A stretch of 64,000 nt of DNA from Tepidamorphus gemmatus. GTDB lineage: Bacteria; Pseudomonadota; Alphaproteobacteria; Rhizobiales; Tepidamorphaceae. How positions within the stretch are numbered: the stretch's first letter is position 1; every line of letters begins with the position of its first letter. Under the pieces are notes generated by a model. The model worked only from the letters and a program-made list of their open reading frames with translations, was not told the origin of the DNA and did not search any database. The position numbers were made by a program, and so were the translations under genes. Below are positions 10,335 to 21,044 of the stretch, in pieces. The stretch lies in assembly GCF_004346195.1 (NCBI RefSeq), contig NZ_SMAK01000004.1, forward strand, positions 124,001-188,000. Direction: 5' to 3'.

Positions 10335-10784
10335 TTAGACCTTGCGCTCCCACCTGCCTGTGTCGGACAGCTGCCAGTAGGAGACCTCGTGCCCCGCGGC
10401 CTTCGCCCGCTTCCAGTGCTCGCGCGCTTCGGCAAGCGCCTCGGCGTCGCGGCCGTCGAAAACGAAGACGACCCGCAGGTAGCCCGCGAGATCGGGCGGA
10501 TCGGCCCGGTCGACGAGGAACCGCACCGTGGCCTCGTTGGGGTTCTCCGGTCCGGTGGTCAGATAGACCGGCTGCCGGTGGGCGTCGCCGTCGGCGACCG
10601 TTCCATGCGGCAGGAACGAGTCCTTGCGGTAGGTCCACAGATGACCGTCGAGAACCTCCAGGCGCTCGGCCGAACCGACCTGCACGACCGCCTTCCAGCC
10701 GCGCGCGAGGCACTTCTCCAGGAGTGACGGCAGTACCGCTTCCAGTGGCCTGCGCTCGAGGTGATAGAACCAGACTTCGGCCAT
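10335..10784 (-). CDS. holC: DNA polymerase III chi subunit HolC
   Basis: 149 residues. Chi links the clamp loader to SSB during replication. The start MAEVWFYHL with AGGAGG upstream (about 6 nt) is clear. The family pattern LEKCLARGWKAVVQVGSAERLEVLDGHLWTY, DSFLPHG and PVYLTT is present, with the alphaproteobacterial tail KRAKAAGHEVSYWQ. It follows pepA on the same strand by about 90 bp, a common pairing. It converges on the ABC-F gene with 13 bp between stops. Confidence 0.93.
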   Translation of the reverse strand: MAEVWFYHLERRPLEAVLPSLLEKCLARGWKAVVQVGSAERLEVLDGHLWTYRKDSFLPHGTVADGDAHRQPVYLTTGPENPNEATVRFLVDRADPPDLAGYLRVVFVFDGRDAEALAEAREHWKRAKAAGHEVSYWQLSDTGRWERKV

Positions 10785-10874
10785 CGCACGGCCTCCTGTG
10801 CAGGCTGCCACCGCGATGGGCGGCGAGCCGCCGCGGCCGCCCCGGGAGTGCGCCGCAGAGGGCGCCCGGCGCGA

Positions 10875-12386
10875 CTACCCCTCGTAGTGGTCAGCGACCA
10901 GCCTGTCGAGCAGGCGAACGCCGAAACCGGAAGCCCAACTCTTGTTGGTGTCGGTCTGGGGCGACTCCATCGCCGTTCCGGCAATGTCGAGATGTGCCCA
11001 GGCTACTCCCTCCTGAATGAAGCGTTGCAGGAACTGGGCAGCGGTGATCGAACCGGCCCAGCGCCCGCCGGTGTTCTTCATGTCGGCGAACTTCGAGTCG
11101 ATCAGCTTGTCGTATTCCCTGGCGAGCGGCATTCGCCACACCCTCTCGCCGGTCGCCTCGCCGGCGGCCGTGAGGCGCGCGGCGAGCTCATCGTCGTTGG
11201 AGAAAAGGCCCGCATAATGATGGCCGAGCGCGACGATGATCGCGCCGGTGAGGGTCGCCAGATCGACAATGAAGGCCGGCTTGAACTCCTTCTGCACGTA
11301 GGTGAGCACATCGGCAAGGACGAGCCGGCCTTCCGCGTCGGTGTTGATCACCTCGATCGTCTGCTTCGACATCGAGGTAACGATATCGCCCGGCCGCTGC
11401 GCCTTGCCGTCGGGCATGTTCTCGACGATCCCGATGACCCCGACCGCGTCGACCTTGGCCTTGCGGGCGGCAAGCGCATGCATGAGACCGACGACGCAGG
11501 CGGCACCGGCCATGTCGCCCTTCATGTCCTCCATGCCCGCCGCCGGCTTGATCGATATTCCGCCGGTATCGAAGACGACGCCCTTGCCGACGAACACGAC
11601 GGGCTTCTTCTTCGATCCCTTGCCCGCGCCGTTCCAGCGCATCACGACCAGGCGGCTCCCGCGCTCGCTCCCCTGACCGACGGCCAGCAGCGCATTCATG
11701 CCACGCCGTGCCATGTCCTTCTCGGTGAGCACGGTGACGTCAACGCCCAGCGCGGCAAGTTCCTTCGCCCTTGCGGCGAACTCTTGCGGCCCGAGCACAT
11801 TGGCAGGTTCGTTGACTAGATCGCGGGCCAGCAGCGTGCCGTCGCTGACGGCGTCCAGAACCGCGAAGGCCTTCTTCGCCCTGCGAGGATCTGCCGTGGC
11901 GATGATGATCCGGCGCGGGGCCCTCTTCGGCGTGTCATCGTCGCTGCGTCGGCTCTTGTACTTGTCGAAACGGTAGGCGCCGAGCTTGGCGCCGCAGGCG
12001 AAGGCCGCTGCGGCATCGGGGCCGACCTCTTCACCATCGGGACGTTCGATCAGCACGGTCGCCAGCTCGGCGCTGTCGGCGAGGCGCGCGCAGACCGCGC
12101 CGCCGAGCGCGCTCCACTCCGCGTCGGTCAGTTTCGCGGGATCTCCGAGGCCGGCGATCAGCACCCTGTCGACGGTGAGTCCCGTCGGCGCATAGATATC
12201 GACGAAGCTCTTCGACTTGCCCTTGAAGTCGGCAGCCTGCGCCGCCCGGCCCAGACTGCCGCCGGCGGCCTCGTCCAGGGCACGGCCGAACGGTCCGAAC
12301 GCCGCGCCGTCCCCCGCGAGCACCACGACGATGCCGGTTGCCGGCAGGGCCGGCTTCTCAAAGCTCATTCTGGGCAGTTCAGCCAT
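10875..12386 (-). CDS. pepA: Leucyl aminopeptidase (M17)
   Basis: 503 residues, the usual size. It is a cytosolic, two-metal, hexameric aminopeptidase. The catalytic C-terminal half shows [18 protein letters not shown] (metal-binding Lys and Asp), [10 protein letters not shown] and the signature [14 protein letters not shown]. Also visible are AWAHLDIAG and the terminal [11 protein letters not shown]. The start at 12386 has GAGG 10 nt upstream; MSFEKP at 12368 is an alternative. Divergent from lptF over a 220-bp gap in which I could not assign promoters confidently. Confidence 0.96.
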   Translation of the reverse strand: MAELPRMSFEKPALPATGIVVVLAGDGAAFGPFGRALDEAAGGSLGRAAQAADFKGKSKSFVDIYAPTGLTVDRVLIAGLGDPAKLTDAEWSALGGAVCARLADSAELATVLIERPDGEEVGPDAAAAFACGAKLGAYRFDKYKSRRSDDDTPKRAPRRIIIATADPRRAKKAFAVLDAVSDGTLLARDLVNEPANVLGPQEFAARAKELAALGVDVTVLTEKDMARRGMNALLAVGQGSERGSRLVVMRWNGAGKGSKKKPVVFVGKGVVFDTGGISIKPAAGMEDMKGDMAGAACVVGLMHALAARKAKVDAVGVIGIVENMPDGKAQRPGDIVTSMSKQTIEVINTDAEGRLVLADVLTYVQKEFKPAFIVDLATLTGAIIVALGHHYAGLFSNDDELAARLTAAGEATGERVWRMPLAREYDKLIDSKFADMKNTGGRWAGSITAAQFLQRFIQEGVAWAHLDIAGTAMESPQTDTNKSWASGFGVRLLDRLVADHYEG

Positions 12387-12606
12387 TTCGAGCACGCCTC
12401 GGATTGGTACCTACGGTTCAATTATGTTACAGGTTCTTTCAAGCACTTGATCGCGTCCGTGTCCCCCCATACACCATTCGGGGGATCGGAGCGAGGGTCG
12501 CGCCGGCAGGATTGGCCACGCTTCGGGCCAATTCTCGCCACCAACTGCCGATAGCGATGCCGGCCGCCGCCAGGCGGCGGCCGGATGAAGAGACACGAAG
12601 GCAGCG

Positions 12607-13848
12607 ATGAACACGATCGGAAGATACATCTTCAGGATCGTCGCGGGAGCGTTCGTGATCTCGCTTGCCGTGCTGACCGGCGTCGTCTGGGTGACCCAGG
12701 CCCTGAGGGAGATCGACCTCATCACCACCAAGGGCCAGACGCTGTGGCTGTTCCTCTACATGACGGTGCTGGCGCTGCCGGCACTGATCATGGTGATCGC
12801 TCCGGTGGCGCTGTTCATCGCGTGCGTCTATGCGCTCAACCGGATCAATGCGGACAGTGAACTCGTTGTCGTGAACGCCGCCGGCGCCTCACCCAAGGTC
12901 ATCTACAAGCCGTTCATCATCCTCGGCCTGATCGTCACGCTGCTGACCGGCAGCATCAGTCTCGTGGTGATGCCGGAGAGCGCCCGAGCGCTGCGCAGCA
13001 CGATCGCCAACATCCGCGCCGACGTCCTGACCTACATCGTCGTCGAGGGGCTGTTCACCAGCGTCGAGCAGGGGTTGACCTTCCACATCCGCGCACGCGC
13101 GCCGGACGGCACACTGCTCGGACTGCTGGTCAACGACGAACGCAATCCGGCCCGGATGATGACGTACCTCGCCGAGGAAGGCCGCATCGTCCGCACCGGC
13201 GAGCGGGCCTATCTGGTCATGCTCAATGGCAGCATGCAGCAACAGGAAGGCAGCCCCGAAGAGATAACGGTCATCCGGTTCGACCGGTATGTCTTCGACC
13301 TGTCGGAACTGACGGTCGGCAGCGGCACGGTCGAATACCGGCCGCGCGAGATGCGCATGTCGGAGCTGCTCTCGCCCAATCCCGAGGACAGCTACTATCA
13401 GCGGTTTCCGGGGAAATTCCGTGCCGAGATCCACGAGCGGCTCTCCAGCATCCTCTATCCGCTGGCCTTCGTCTTCATTTCCCTGGCGACGCTCGGTCAT
13501 CCGCGCACCAACCGGACCGGGCGCGGCCATTCGATACTGGTTGCGATCATCGCGGTGTCGGCCCTGCGTACCGTGGGCTTCGGCGCCAGCAACCTCGCGG
13601 CCCGCGAGGCCTGGGCGGTCGTGCCGATGTACGCGCTGCCTGCCGCCGCGATCGTGCTGGCCGCTTGGATGGCCTTCGGTCACGGGCGCTCCCTCACCCG
13701 CTTGCTCGAGTCGCTGCCCAACATGCGGCTCGGCGCCGAGGACTTCACGTGGTCGGGCGCCATGCGCAACATCCGCGCGATGGCGGGCGCCGTCGCGCGC
13801 GCCGTCCAGCGGTTTGCTCCGCTGCGCGAAGGGAGGGCGGCGCGATGA
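12607..13848 (+). CDS. lptF: LPS export permease LptF
   Basis: 413 residues. Inner-membrane half of the LptB2FG transporter that extracts LPS and passes it to the periplasmic bridge. It begins MNTIGRYIFRIVAGAFVISL, with membrane helices near residues 12-32, 50-75 and 95-120, a large periplasmic beta-jellyroll region, and three more helices from about residue 285 (LYPLAFVFISLATL). The order lptF-lptG-lptD is conserved. The stop overlaps the lptG start by 4 bp. The C-terminal 45 residues extend past the last helix into the cytosol. Confidence 0.94.
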   Translation: MNTIGRYIFRIVAGAFVISLAVLTGVVWVTQALREIDLITTKGQTLWLFLYMTVLALPALIMVIAPVALFIACVYALNRINADSELVVVNAAGASPKVIYKPFIILGLIVTLLTGSISLVVMPESARALRSTIANIRADVLTYIVVEGLFTSVEQGLTFHIRARAPDGTLLGLLVNDERNPARMMTYLAEEGRIVRTGERAYLVMLNGSMQQQEGSPEEITVIRFDRYVFDLSELTVGSGTVEYRPREMRMSELLSPNPEDSYYQRFPGKFRAEIHERLSSILYPLAFVFISLATLGHPRTNRTGRGHSILVAIIAVSALRTVGFGASNLAAREAWAVVPMYALPAAAIVLAAWMAFGHGRSLTRLLESLPNMRLGAEDFTWSGAMRNIRAMAGAVARAVQRFAPLREGRAAR

Positions 13849-14933
13849 GCACCAGCACGATGATGCGCTACGTGTCGCGGCGCTACGTGCTCAATCTGGC
13901 CGGTGTGTTCGGAACCTGCCTCGCACTCATCTTCCTGATCGATTCGGTGGAGAACCTGCGCCGGGCGGGCAACCATGACGTGAGCTTCGGCACGGTTCTG
14001 CTGCTGTCTCTCTACCGGCTCCCCTCGCTCTCGGAGCTTGTGCTGCCCTTTGCCGTGCTGTTCGCCGCGATGGCGACCTTCCTGATGCTGACGAAGTCCC
14101 TGGAACTGGTCGTCGCGCGCTCGGTCGGCGTGTCGGTGTGGCAGTTCAGTGCACCGGTTGTCTTCATCACCCTCATCGTCGGCATCGCCGCCACGACGCT
14201 CTACAATCCCCTCGCCGCCAACTTCAAGGCACGGCACGAGGCGTTGTTCGAGGAGGCCTTCGGCGATTCGGCGGTTCCGTTCGGCGGCGCCGGGGTCTCG
14301 TTGTGGCTGCGCCAGGATGGTGTCGACGGGCAGTCGGTGCTGCGCGCGCGCCGCGCCTCGGCCGACGGACTGAAGCTGCGGCACGTCACCGCCATCGTCT
14401 TCGACAGCAATGGCGGCTTCGCCGAGCGCGTCGAGGCGCGCAACGCGGTTCTGGAGGAGGGACGCTGGCGCCTGAATGCGGCTTGGCTGATCCAGCCCGG
14501 CCGGCCGCCGGAGTACCACAAGTCCTATCTGCTCAGCACCTATCTCACCCGCGAGCAGGTGTCGGAGCGGCTGGCATCTGCGCAGTCGATCTCGTTCTGG
14601 GACCTGCCCAGCCAGATCGAGATCGCGCAACGGGCCGGCCTGCCGGCCGTCCAGTACCGGCTGCAGTACCAGTCGCTCTTAGCACGGCCTTTACTCCTGT
14701 GCGCGATGGTGCTTATCGCGGCCACGGTATCGCTCCGAGTGTTCCGTTTCGGCAATATCGGGCGGATGATTCTGGGTGGCGTGGTCGCGGGCTTCGTGCT
14801 TTATGTGGTTTCCAACTTCGTGAGGGACCTCGGGACCGCGGGGGCGGTCACGCCGGTAGCGGCTGCATGGACGCCGGCTCTTGTGACCATGCTGCTGGGG
14901 ACGACAGTGTTGTTGTATCAGGAAGACGGCTAG
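13845..14933 (+). CDS. lptG: LPS export permease LptG
   Basis: 362 residues, partner of LptF. The ATG at 13845 lies inside the lptF stop (ATGA), with GGGAGGGCGG upstream. MRYVSRRYVLNLAGVFG leads the first helix; further helices include LPFAVLFAAMATFLMLTKS and VVFITLIVGIAATTLYNPL; the C-terminal helices span about residues 280-355 (PLLLCAMVLIAATVSLRVFR, GFVLYVVSNFVRDLG). The periplasmic domain carries SVLRARRASADGLKLRHV. The stop is immediately followed by the lptD ATG. Confidence 0.94.
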   Translation: MSTSTMMRYVSRRYVLNLAGVFGTCLALIFLIDSVENLRRAGNHDVSFGTVLLLSLYRLPSLSELVLPFAVLFAAMATFLMLTKSLELVVARSVGVSVWQFSAPVVFITLIVGIAATTLYNPLAANFKARHEALFEEAFGDSAVPFGGAGVSLWLRQDGVDGQSVLRARRASADGLKLRHVTAIVFDSNGGFAERVEARNAVLEEGRWRLNAAWLIQPGRPPEYHKSYLLSTYLTREQVSERLASAQSISFWDLPSQIEIAQRAGLPAVQYRLQYQSLLARPLLLCAMVLIAATVSLRVFRFGNIGRMILGGVVAGFVLYVVSNFVRDLGTAGAVTPVAAAWTPALVTMLLGTTVLLYQEDG

Positions 14934-17465
14934 ATGGCCTCCGGTCAGCGTATCGACGACCGTCAGATCATCGCCAGGCCGCGCAGCCTCGTCTTGGCCG
15001 CGTCGGTGGCCATGCTGTCGGGCCTGCTCGTGGCAGGCGCGCCGGTGCATGCCCAGTCGATCGGAATGACCCCCTTCGATCAGGCGGTCGCAAGCGATCC
15101 GGATGCACGCATGCTTCTGGAGGCCGACGAGCTCATCTACGATATCGACAACGACATCGTCTCAGCTGCCGGCTCGGTCGACATCTACTATCGCGGCTAC
15201 ACGATCGAGACCGATCGTGTCGACTACGACCAGCGCAGCGGCCGCGTCTTCGCGCGCGGCAACGTCAAGCTGACCCAGCCGGACGGCAACGTCATCTATG
15301 CCGATGAGGTCGAGCTGACCGACGATTTCCGCGACGGCTTCGTCACGGAGCTGACGCTGGTAACCACCGAGGACGCACGGTTCGCCGCGCGCTCGGCCGA
15401 GCGCTTCGACGACAACGTGACCGTCTTCAACCGGGGTGTCTACACCGCCTGCGCGCCATGCGAGGAAGATCCAAGTCGGCCTCCGTTCTGGCAAATCAAA
15501 GCGAAGAAGATCATACACAACAAGCAGGAACAGACCGTCTACTACGAGGACGCGTCGTTCGAGCTGTTCGGACTGCCGATCGCCTATCTGCCCTACTTCA
15601 GCCATCCGGATCCAACGGTGAAGCAGCGGTCAGGATTTCTCCGGCCGACCAGCATCTATGACGAGGATCTGGGGCTCGGGGTCAAGATCCCGTACTACTT
15701 TGCTCTCGCGCCGGACTACGACCTGACCGTCGCCGTCACGCCGTACACGCGGCAAGGACCGCTCGGCTCGTTCCAGTGGCGACAGCGCTTCGAAAAGGGC
15801 AGCTACGAAATCGTCGGGGCCGGCATCCACCAGCTCGATCCCGACGCCTTCCTGCTCTACAACAAGGGGGTTCTCAACCCCTTGCAGCCCATTGACGCCG
15901 AGGTCGAGAATCGCGGCGCGCTGCAGACAACCGGCAGGTTCGAGATCAACAGCTTCTGGAAGTGGGGCTGGCAAGGTACGCTGATGTCCGACGAGACATT
16001 CCTGCGCACCTACAATCTGACCGATGATCTGGAGACCCGCGACCAGCTGTATCTGACGGGACAGAGCGCACGAAACTGGTTCGACGCGCGCCTCCTCCAC
16101 TATCAGATCTTCTCGGACCAGTGGCAGATCAACGACAATGCGCAGCCGTTCGTGCATCCGGTCGTCGACTACAACTACATCTTCGGAGAACCGGTTCTCG
16201 GCGGGCAGCTGTCATTCGATACCAACTTCTACAGCCTGACCCGGACCGACGCGGAGTTCGCGCCGAATTTCCAGGGTGTCAGCTCGAATACCGCCGAGTA
16301 CTGCCCGTACGGCCTGGCCAACAATCTGAACCTGTTCGCCCGCGTGAACCCGGTGTTCTACGATCAGATCGCCCGCAAGATCAATCCTTATGCCTGCAGC
16401 CTCGTCGGCACGCCGGGAACGAGCACGCGGCTGATTGCCGAAACGAGCTGGGAGCGGACCTTCGTCCACGACAGCGGACAGATTTTCAAGCCGTTCGCTT
16501 CGTTGCGTGGCGATGTCTATTCGGTAGACGTCGACGATCCATATCTGGACGGTTCCTTCACCACCACGCCGGTTCTGGACCGTTTCCTGCCGGACGGGGA
16601 GAATACCTATGTGCGCGGCATGGCGGCTGTCGGTCTGGAGTACCGCTATCCGATCCTCGTGACGGGCGACTGGGGATATCAGGTATTCGAGCCGATCGCG
16701 CAGATCTATGCCCGTCCCGACGCGCAGCACAATGTCGACATTCCGAACAACGATGCACTGAGCTTCGTCTTCGACGACACGAATCTCTTCGAAGTCGACA
16801 AATTCTCAGGCTATGACCGCATGGACGGTGGCACTCGCGCAAATGTCGGTGTCAAATATACCACCCATACCAATAACGGCATGCAGATCGGAGCCGTCTT
16901 CGGGCAGTCGTATCACCTCGCCGGCGAGAACCCCTATCCTGTCGGATCCGGCCTTGAGACAGATGCGTCGGACTTCGTGACTGCCCTCTATTTCTCGCCG
17001 ATTTCCTCGTTGCAGATCGTCAACCGGCTCCGTCTGGACAATACCGACCTGTCCACCAAGCGCTACGATCTCGAGGTCAGCGGGACAGTGGGCATGCTGC
17101 AGTCCAGCGTGATCTATTCGAACATCGCGGCCGACCCCCAGCAGGGAATCATCGACGATCGCGAGGAGATCCAGGGCCTCGGCACCCTGCGCCTCAATCC
17201 GAACTGGAAGATCTGGGCCGGCGGTCGTTACGAGATCTCCGGCTCGCAGTCGTCCAACCTTCCGCAGACCTCTCCGCAGTGGATCTCCACGAGCTTCGGC
17301 TTCGGGTACGAGAACGAGTGCGTGACCCTCGCGATCGGCTACGAACGCCAGTACATCCGCGATCAGGAACTGCTGCCCGACGAGCGGATCATGTTCCAGT
17401 TCGCGCTGCGCACGCTGACTGAGGGCAGGTTCCGGACGACCGTCGCCTCCGACCCCAGCCGTTAG
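14934..17465 (+). CDS. lptD: LPS assembly outer-membrane protein LptD
   Basis: 843 residues. It is the outer-membrane barrel that inserts LPS into the surface leaflet together with LptE. A signal-like segment (LVLAASVAMLSGLLVAGA) ends at VHAQS. It is followed by an OstA/LptA-like jellyroll (LLEADELIYDIDNDIVSAAG, YADEVELTDDFRDGFV) and a long beta-rich C-terminus with FEPIAQIYARP and a closing barrel pattern. Cys pairs occur at TACAPCEED and around EYCPYG / NPYACSL, candidates for the LptD disulfides. Zero-base spacing to lptG with AGGA upstream indicates one operon. Confidence 0.95.
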   Translation: MASGQRIDDRQIIARPRSLVLAASVAMLSGLLVAGAPVHAQSIGMTPFDQAVASDPDARMLLEADELIYDIDNDIVSAAGSVDIYYRGYTIETDRVDYDQRSGRVFARGNVKLTQPDGNVIYADEVELTDDFRDGFVTELTLVTTEDARFAARSAERFDDNVTVFNRGVYTACAPCEEDPSRPPFWQIKAKKIIHNKQEQTVYYEDASFELFGLPIAYLPYFSHPDPTVKQRSGFLRPTSIYDEDLGLGVKIPYYFALAPDYDLTVAVTPYTRQGPLGSFQWRQRFEKGSYEIVGAGIHQLDPDAFLLYNKGVLNPLQPIDAEVENRGALQTTGRFEINSFWKWGWQGTLMSDETFLRTYNLTDDLETRDQLYLTGQSARNWFDARLLHYQIFSDQWQINDNAQPFVHPVVDYNYIFGEPVLGGQLSFDTNFYSLTRTDAEFAPNFQGVSSNTAEYCPYGLANNLNLFARVNPVFYDQIARKINPYACSLVGTPGTSTRLIAETSWERTFVHDSGQIFKPFASLRGDVYSVDVDDPYLDGSFTTTPVLDRFLPDGENTYVRGMAAVGLEYRYPILVTGDWGYQVFEPIAQIYARPDAQHNVDIPNNDALSFVFDDTNLFEVDKFSGYDRMDGGTRANVGVKYTTHTNNGMQIGAVFGQSYHLAGENPYPVGSGLETDASDFVTALYFSPISSLQIVNRLRLDNTDLSTKRYDLEVSGTVGMLQSSVIYSNIAADPQQGIIDDREEIQGLGTLRLNPNWKIWAGGRYEISGSQSSNLPQTSPQWISTSFGFGYENECVTLAIGYERQYIRDQELLPDERIMFQFALRTLTEGRFRTTVASDPSR

Positions 17466-17558
17466 GCGTGCAGGACCGTCGCCGGCAGCTCGTGGCGGAC
17501 TGGGCCATACGTCTGCCATAATGCACCGGCAAGCGCCTGGTGAACTCAGGATAGGGCG

Positions 17559-18509
17559 ATGAACAGGATCAATTCTGCTGCGCGGCGGCTTCGGACCGGA
17601 CTGGTCGCCGTGGTCTGCGCGGTCGCACTGACGGGCCCCGTGGTTGTCGGGCAGCCCGCCACCGCCAGCGCGATCAAGGTTCTCGTCAACGATTCCCCGA
17701 TCACCGAGTACGACATCAGCCAACGCGTCAAGTTGCTGAATGCCACAGGCAACCGCAGCGGCAACGTCCAGAAGGCGGCGATCGACGAACTGATCGACGA
17801 GAAGCTGAAGATTCAGGAGGCGCGGCGCCTGGGCATCTCCGCTCCGGCCAGCGCGGTCGACAATGCGTTCAACACCATCGCTTCGCGCGTCAACATGTCT
17901 CCTGCCCAGTTCTCCCAGGCCCTGAACCAGATGGGGATCAACCCGGCAACGCTGAAGAAGCGCCTCGAAGCCGACATCGCCTGGTCGGACGTGGTTCGGG
18001 CGCGATTCCAGCGGGAGGTGCGCATCCGCGACCGCGATATCGAGACCGCACTTGCGAAGAAGGGCGAGGCGGCGACCACCGCCGCCCACGAGATGGTGCT
18101 GCAGCAGGTGCTATTCATCATCCCCTCCGGCAGTTCCAACGACTTCATTCGCCAACGGACCCGCGATGCGGAGGATTTCCGGGCAAAGTACAGCGGCTGC
18201 GATACCGCAAGGGAGCTTGCCCGCAACTATCGCGACATCGTCGTCAAGGACAATGTCCGCCGCGCCTCGACCGAGCTGCCGCCGGCCGTTGCCGAGATGC
18301 TCAAGTCCGTGCCGGTCGGAAAGACGTCGGCCCCGAACAGGACGGCCAACGCCGTGGAGATGATCGGCGTCTGCGATCGCAAGGAGATCCAGAGCAACGC
18401 CGCCGCGCGTCAGCAGATCGAGTCGCAGATGATGAACGAGCAGGGCGAGCGACTTGCCCGCCGGTTGCTCATCGACCTGAGGCAGACCGCAGTCATCGAA
18501 TACCGCTGA
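17559..18509 (+). CDS. surA: SurA-like periplasmic chaperone / peptidyl-prolyl isomerase
   Basis: 316 residues. A signal segment (LVAVVCAVALTGPVVVGQP) and cut near ATASA lead into the SurA N-terminal domain (IKVLVNDSPITEYDISQRVKL onward, and IDELIDEKLKIQEARRLGIS). The parvulin-like region is short and divergent (LQQVLFIIP, CDTARELARNYRDIV), so isomerase activity is doubtful while chaperone function for outer-membrane proteins is likely. Location between lptD and pdxA is the conserved position, which supports the symbol. A 93-bp gap precedes it. Confidence 0.88.
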   Translation: MNRINSAARRLRTGLVAVVCAVALTGPVVVGQPATASAIKVLVNDSPITEYDISQRVKLLNATGNRSGNVQKAAIDELIDEKLKIQEARRLGISAPASAVDNAFNTIASRVNMSPAQFSQALNQMGINPATLKKRLEADIAWSDVVRARFQREVRIRDRDIETALAKKGEAATTAAHEMVLQQVLFIIPSGSSNDFIRQRTRDAEDFRAKYSGCDTARELARNYRDIVVKDNVRRASTELPPAVAEMLKSVPVGKTSAPNRTANAVEMIGVCDRKEIQSNAAARQQIESQMMNEQGERLARRLLIDLRQTAVIEYR

Positions 18510-18524
18510 CCGGCTGTCACGACG

Positions 18525-19538
18525 ATGCATGAGCAACGGCCGCTGGCCGTGACGATGGGCGAGCCCGCGGGGATCGGACCCGAGCTTGTCGGCATGGCCT
18601 GGCGCATATTGCGCCATGACGCACAATGCCGATTCGTCTGCCTCGCCGATCCCCGTTTCCTTCACAGACGGTTGCGCGCGGCCGGAATCGACGTCCCGAT
18701 CGTCGAGATCGACGCAGTCCCGGAAGCTGGGCTCCGCTTCGCGGATGCCCTGCCCGTGTTATCGCTCGATTCGCCCGTGGCAAGTGGGGAACCAGGACGT
18801 CCCGACGTCGCCGACTGCCCGGCGGTGCTGGAGGCCATCCACACCGCGGTTGCGCTGGTCCAGGATGGTGCGTGCCGGGCGCTCGTCACATCACCGGTGC
18901 AGAAGGAGACGCTCTATCTGTCCGGTTTCCGGTTTCCCGGACATACGGAACTGCTGGGACAGCTCGCGGCGCGGCGCGGCGGTCCGGCAGTGGCGGTGAT
19001 GATGCTGGCCAGTGCGCAGCTGCGGGTTGTTCCGGTCACCGTACACGTGCCGCTCGCCGACGTGCCTCGGCTTCTGACGACCGATCTGATCGTCTCGACC
19101 GGGATGATCGCCGCCACCGATCTTGCACGGCGGTTCGCCATCCCGGCGCCAAGGCTGGCGGTCTGCGGGCTCAATCCCCACGCCGGGGAAGGCGGACAAA
19201 TCGGGACGGAGGATCGCGACGTCATCGTGCCGGCCGTCGATCGGCTGATCGCGGCGGGAATTGCAGCGAGCGGGCCGCATTCGGCCGACACGCTGTTCCA
19301 TCCCGTCGCTCGCACCGGCTACGACGCCGTGCTGGCGATGTACCACGACCAGGCCCTGATCCCGATCAAGACCATTGCCTTCGACACCGCGGTGAATGTC
19401 ACACTGGGCCTGCCCTTCGTGCGCACCTCTCCCGATCACGGCACGGCACTGCAGCTGGCCGGGACCGGCAAGGCCGACCCGACCAGCCTGATCTGCGCGA
19501 TCCGCATGGCCGCGGAGATGGCGGACCGCGGCGGATGA
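18525..19538 (+). CDS. pdxA: 4-hydroxythreonine-4-phosphate dehydrogenase PdxA
   Basis: 337 residues. NAD-dependent step in the DXP-dependent pyridoxal phosphate pathway. Seen: [15 protein letters not shown] at the start, [23 protein letters not shown] with a metal His, [35 protein letters not shown] with a second metal His, and [15 protein letters not shown] with a third. 15 bp after surA and overlapping rsmA by 4 bp, so part of the lpt-surA-pdxA-rsmA operon. Confidence 0.97.
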   Translation: MHEQRPLAVTMGEPAGIGPELVGMAWRILRHDAQCRFVCLADPRFLHRRLRAAGIDVPIVEIDAVPEAGLRFADALPVLSLDSPVASGEPGRPDVADCPAVLEAIHTAVALVQDGACRALVTSPVQKETLYLSGFRFPGHTELLGQLAARRGGPAVAVMMLASAQLRVVPVTVHVPLADVPRLLTTDLIVSTGMIAATDLARRFAIPAPRLAVCGLNPHAGEGGQIGTEDRDVIVPAVDRLIAAGIAASGPHSADTLFHPVARTGYDAVLAMYHDQALIPIKTIAFDTAVNVTLGLPFVRTSPDHGTALQLAGTGKADPTSLICAIRMAAEMADRGG

Positions 19539-20404
19539 GTGGCCTTCCGGATCTGCCCCCGCTGCGCGAGGTCATCGCCGCCCATGGGCTTGCCGCGCGC
19601 AAGTCGCTCGGCCAGAACTTCCTTCTCGACATCAATCTCACGCGCCGCATCGCCCGCGCCTCAGGTGCCCTCGAAGGCGTTACCGTTGTCGAGGTCGGCC
19701 CCGGTCCCGGGGGCTTGACACGCGCCCTGCTGCTCGAGGGGGCGGCAAGGGTGGTGGCCATCGAGAAGGATCGGCGGTGCGTTGCGGCCCTCCTCGAGCT
19801 GGCGGCCGCATTTCCCGGCAGGCTAGAGATCATCGAGGCCGATGCGACCGAGCTCGACGCCGCGACCTTGGTCGAAGGTCCTGCCCGCATCGTGGCCAAT
19901 CTCCCCTACAATGTCGCGACGGTGCTGCTCGCCGGCTGGCTCGGCAGCGAGACCTGGCCGCCGTGGTGGGACTCGCTGACACTGATGTTCCAGCGCGAGG
20001 TCGCCGAGCGGATCGTCGCCCGGCACGGGTCGAAGATCTACGGACGGTTGTCGGTGCTTGCGCAATGGCGAACGCGGTCCCGGATCCTGTTCGACGTGGA
20101 TCGGCGCGCCTTCACGCCGCCGCCGAAGGTGACCTCCTCGGTAGTGCGGATCGAGCCGCTGGATGCCCCCCCGAATGTCGTTCCGCGGGTCCTGGAACGG
20201 GTAACAACCGCAGCATTCGGGCAGCGACGCAAGATGCTGCGCTCCAGCCTGCGGCCGCTGGTCGAGGATCCGGACATGGTGCTGCAGGCCGTCGGCATCG
20301 ATGCCGCGCAACGCGCCGAGGACGTGCCGGTCGGAGGCTATGTGGCGCTGGCGGCCGCTCTCAGTCGAGCTGGGCGGCCAGCTCCTGGTCAAGCGTCCGG
20401 ATGA
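19535..20404 (+). CDS. rsmA: 16S rRNA dimethyladenosine transferase RsmA (KsgA)
   Basis: 289 residues. It dimethylates A1518 and A1519 of 16S rRNA late in 30S assembly. The ATG overlaps the pdxA stop. Motifs: [22 protein letters not shown]-binding [16 protein letters not shown], and catalytic [14 protein letters not shown], then [11 protein letters not shown] and [17 protein letters not shown]. The last 44 bp overlap the 3' end of gmk on the opposite strand. Confidence 0.97.
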   Translation: MSGLPDLPPLREVIAAHGLAARKSLGQNFLLDINLTRRIARASGALEGVTVVEVGPGPGGLTRALLLEGAARVVAIEKDRRCVAALLELAAAFPGRLEIIEADATELDAATLVEGPARIVANLPYNVATVLLAGWLGSETWPPWWDSLTLMFQREVAERIVARHGSKIYGRLSVLAQWRTRSRILFDVDRRAFTPPPKVTSSVVRIEPLDAPPNVVPRVLERVTTAAFGQRRKMLRSSLRPLVEDPDMVLQAVGIDAAQRAEDVPVGGYVALAAALSRAGRPAPGQASG

Positions 20405-21044
20405 AATCCGCAAGGCCAGACAGCCGCCTGCATCGGACCCGTTCGGCCCGCAGGATCGCCCTCACCTGCTTGACGCTCTCGTCGAGGTCGCGGTTGATGA
20501 TGGCGTAATCGTAGTCCGGCCAATGGGCGATCTCGGTGCGGGCGTTGGCGAGCCGCCGCCGGATCACCTCGGCACTGTCCTCGGCCCGGCGTTCCAGCCG
20601 CGCGCGCTGTTCGGCGGCCGACGGCGGCAGAATGAACACCGCCACCACGTCCTCGCGCATCTTGCCCAGAACCTGCAGCGTTCCCTGCCAGTCGATATCG
20701 AACAGCACGTCGCGGCCGGCCGCCAGAGCCGCTTCGACCGGTTCGCGCGGCGTCCCGTAGAAATTGCCGTGAACCTCCGCCCATTCGAGCAGTTCCCCCT
20801 GGTCCCGGAGGGTTTCGAACTGGCGAACGGTCAGGAACCGGTAATGCACACCATCCACTTCGCTGGGGCGGCGGGGGCGGGTCGTCACCGAGACGGACAG
20901 ATGCATCGCGCCCGGCTGCGCTTCGTTCTCCTCCTGCAGCAAGTACCGCGAGATCGAGGTCTTGCCGGCCCCGGACGGCGACGACAGGATCAGGATCAAT
21001 CCGCGTCGGGCGATGCCGCCGGCCCCCATTGCGTCATTCGACAT
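20361..21044 (-). CDS. gmk: Guanylate kinase
   Basis: 227 residues, about 15-20 longer than usual. Phosphorylates GMP to GDP. The P-loop [36 protein letters not shown], the GMP-binding [16 protein letters not shown] and [10 protein letters not shown] are all present. The ATG at 21044 overlaps the yicC stop by 11 bp; an alternative ATG at 21029 would remove the overlap. Last gene of the leftward fab-mltG-yicC-gmk block. Confidence 0.96.
   Translation of the reverse strand: MSNDAMGAGGIARRGLILILSSPSGAGKTSISRYLLQEENEAQPGAMHLSVSVTTRPRRPSEVDGVHYRFLTVRQFETLRDQGELLEWAEVHGNFYGTPREPVEAALAAGRDVLFDIDWQGTLQVLGKMREDVVAVFILPPSAAEQRARLERRAEDSAEVIRRRLANARTEIAHWPDYDYAIINRDLDESVKQVRAILRAERVRCRRLSGLADFIRTLDQELAAQLD

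Noticed and set aside
8255-10435. Very long N-terminal extension of the cyclase-family gene on the - strand
   Set aside because: It is antisense to the ABC-F gene; the real protein starts at the Tat signal near 8248.
14138-15307. 389-codon + frame inside lptG-lptD
   Set aside because: Arg/Gly/Ala-rich shadow of two well-supported genes in another frame.
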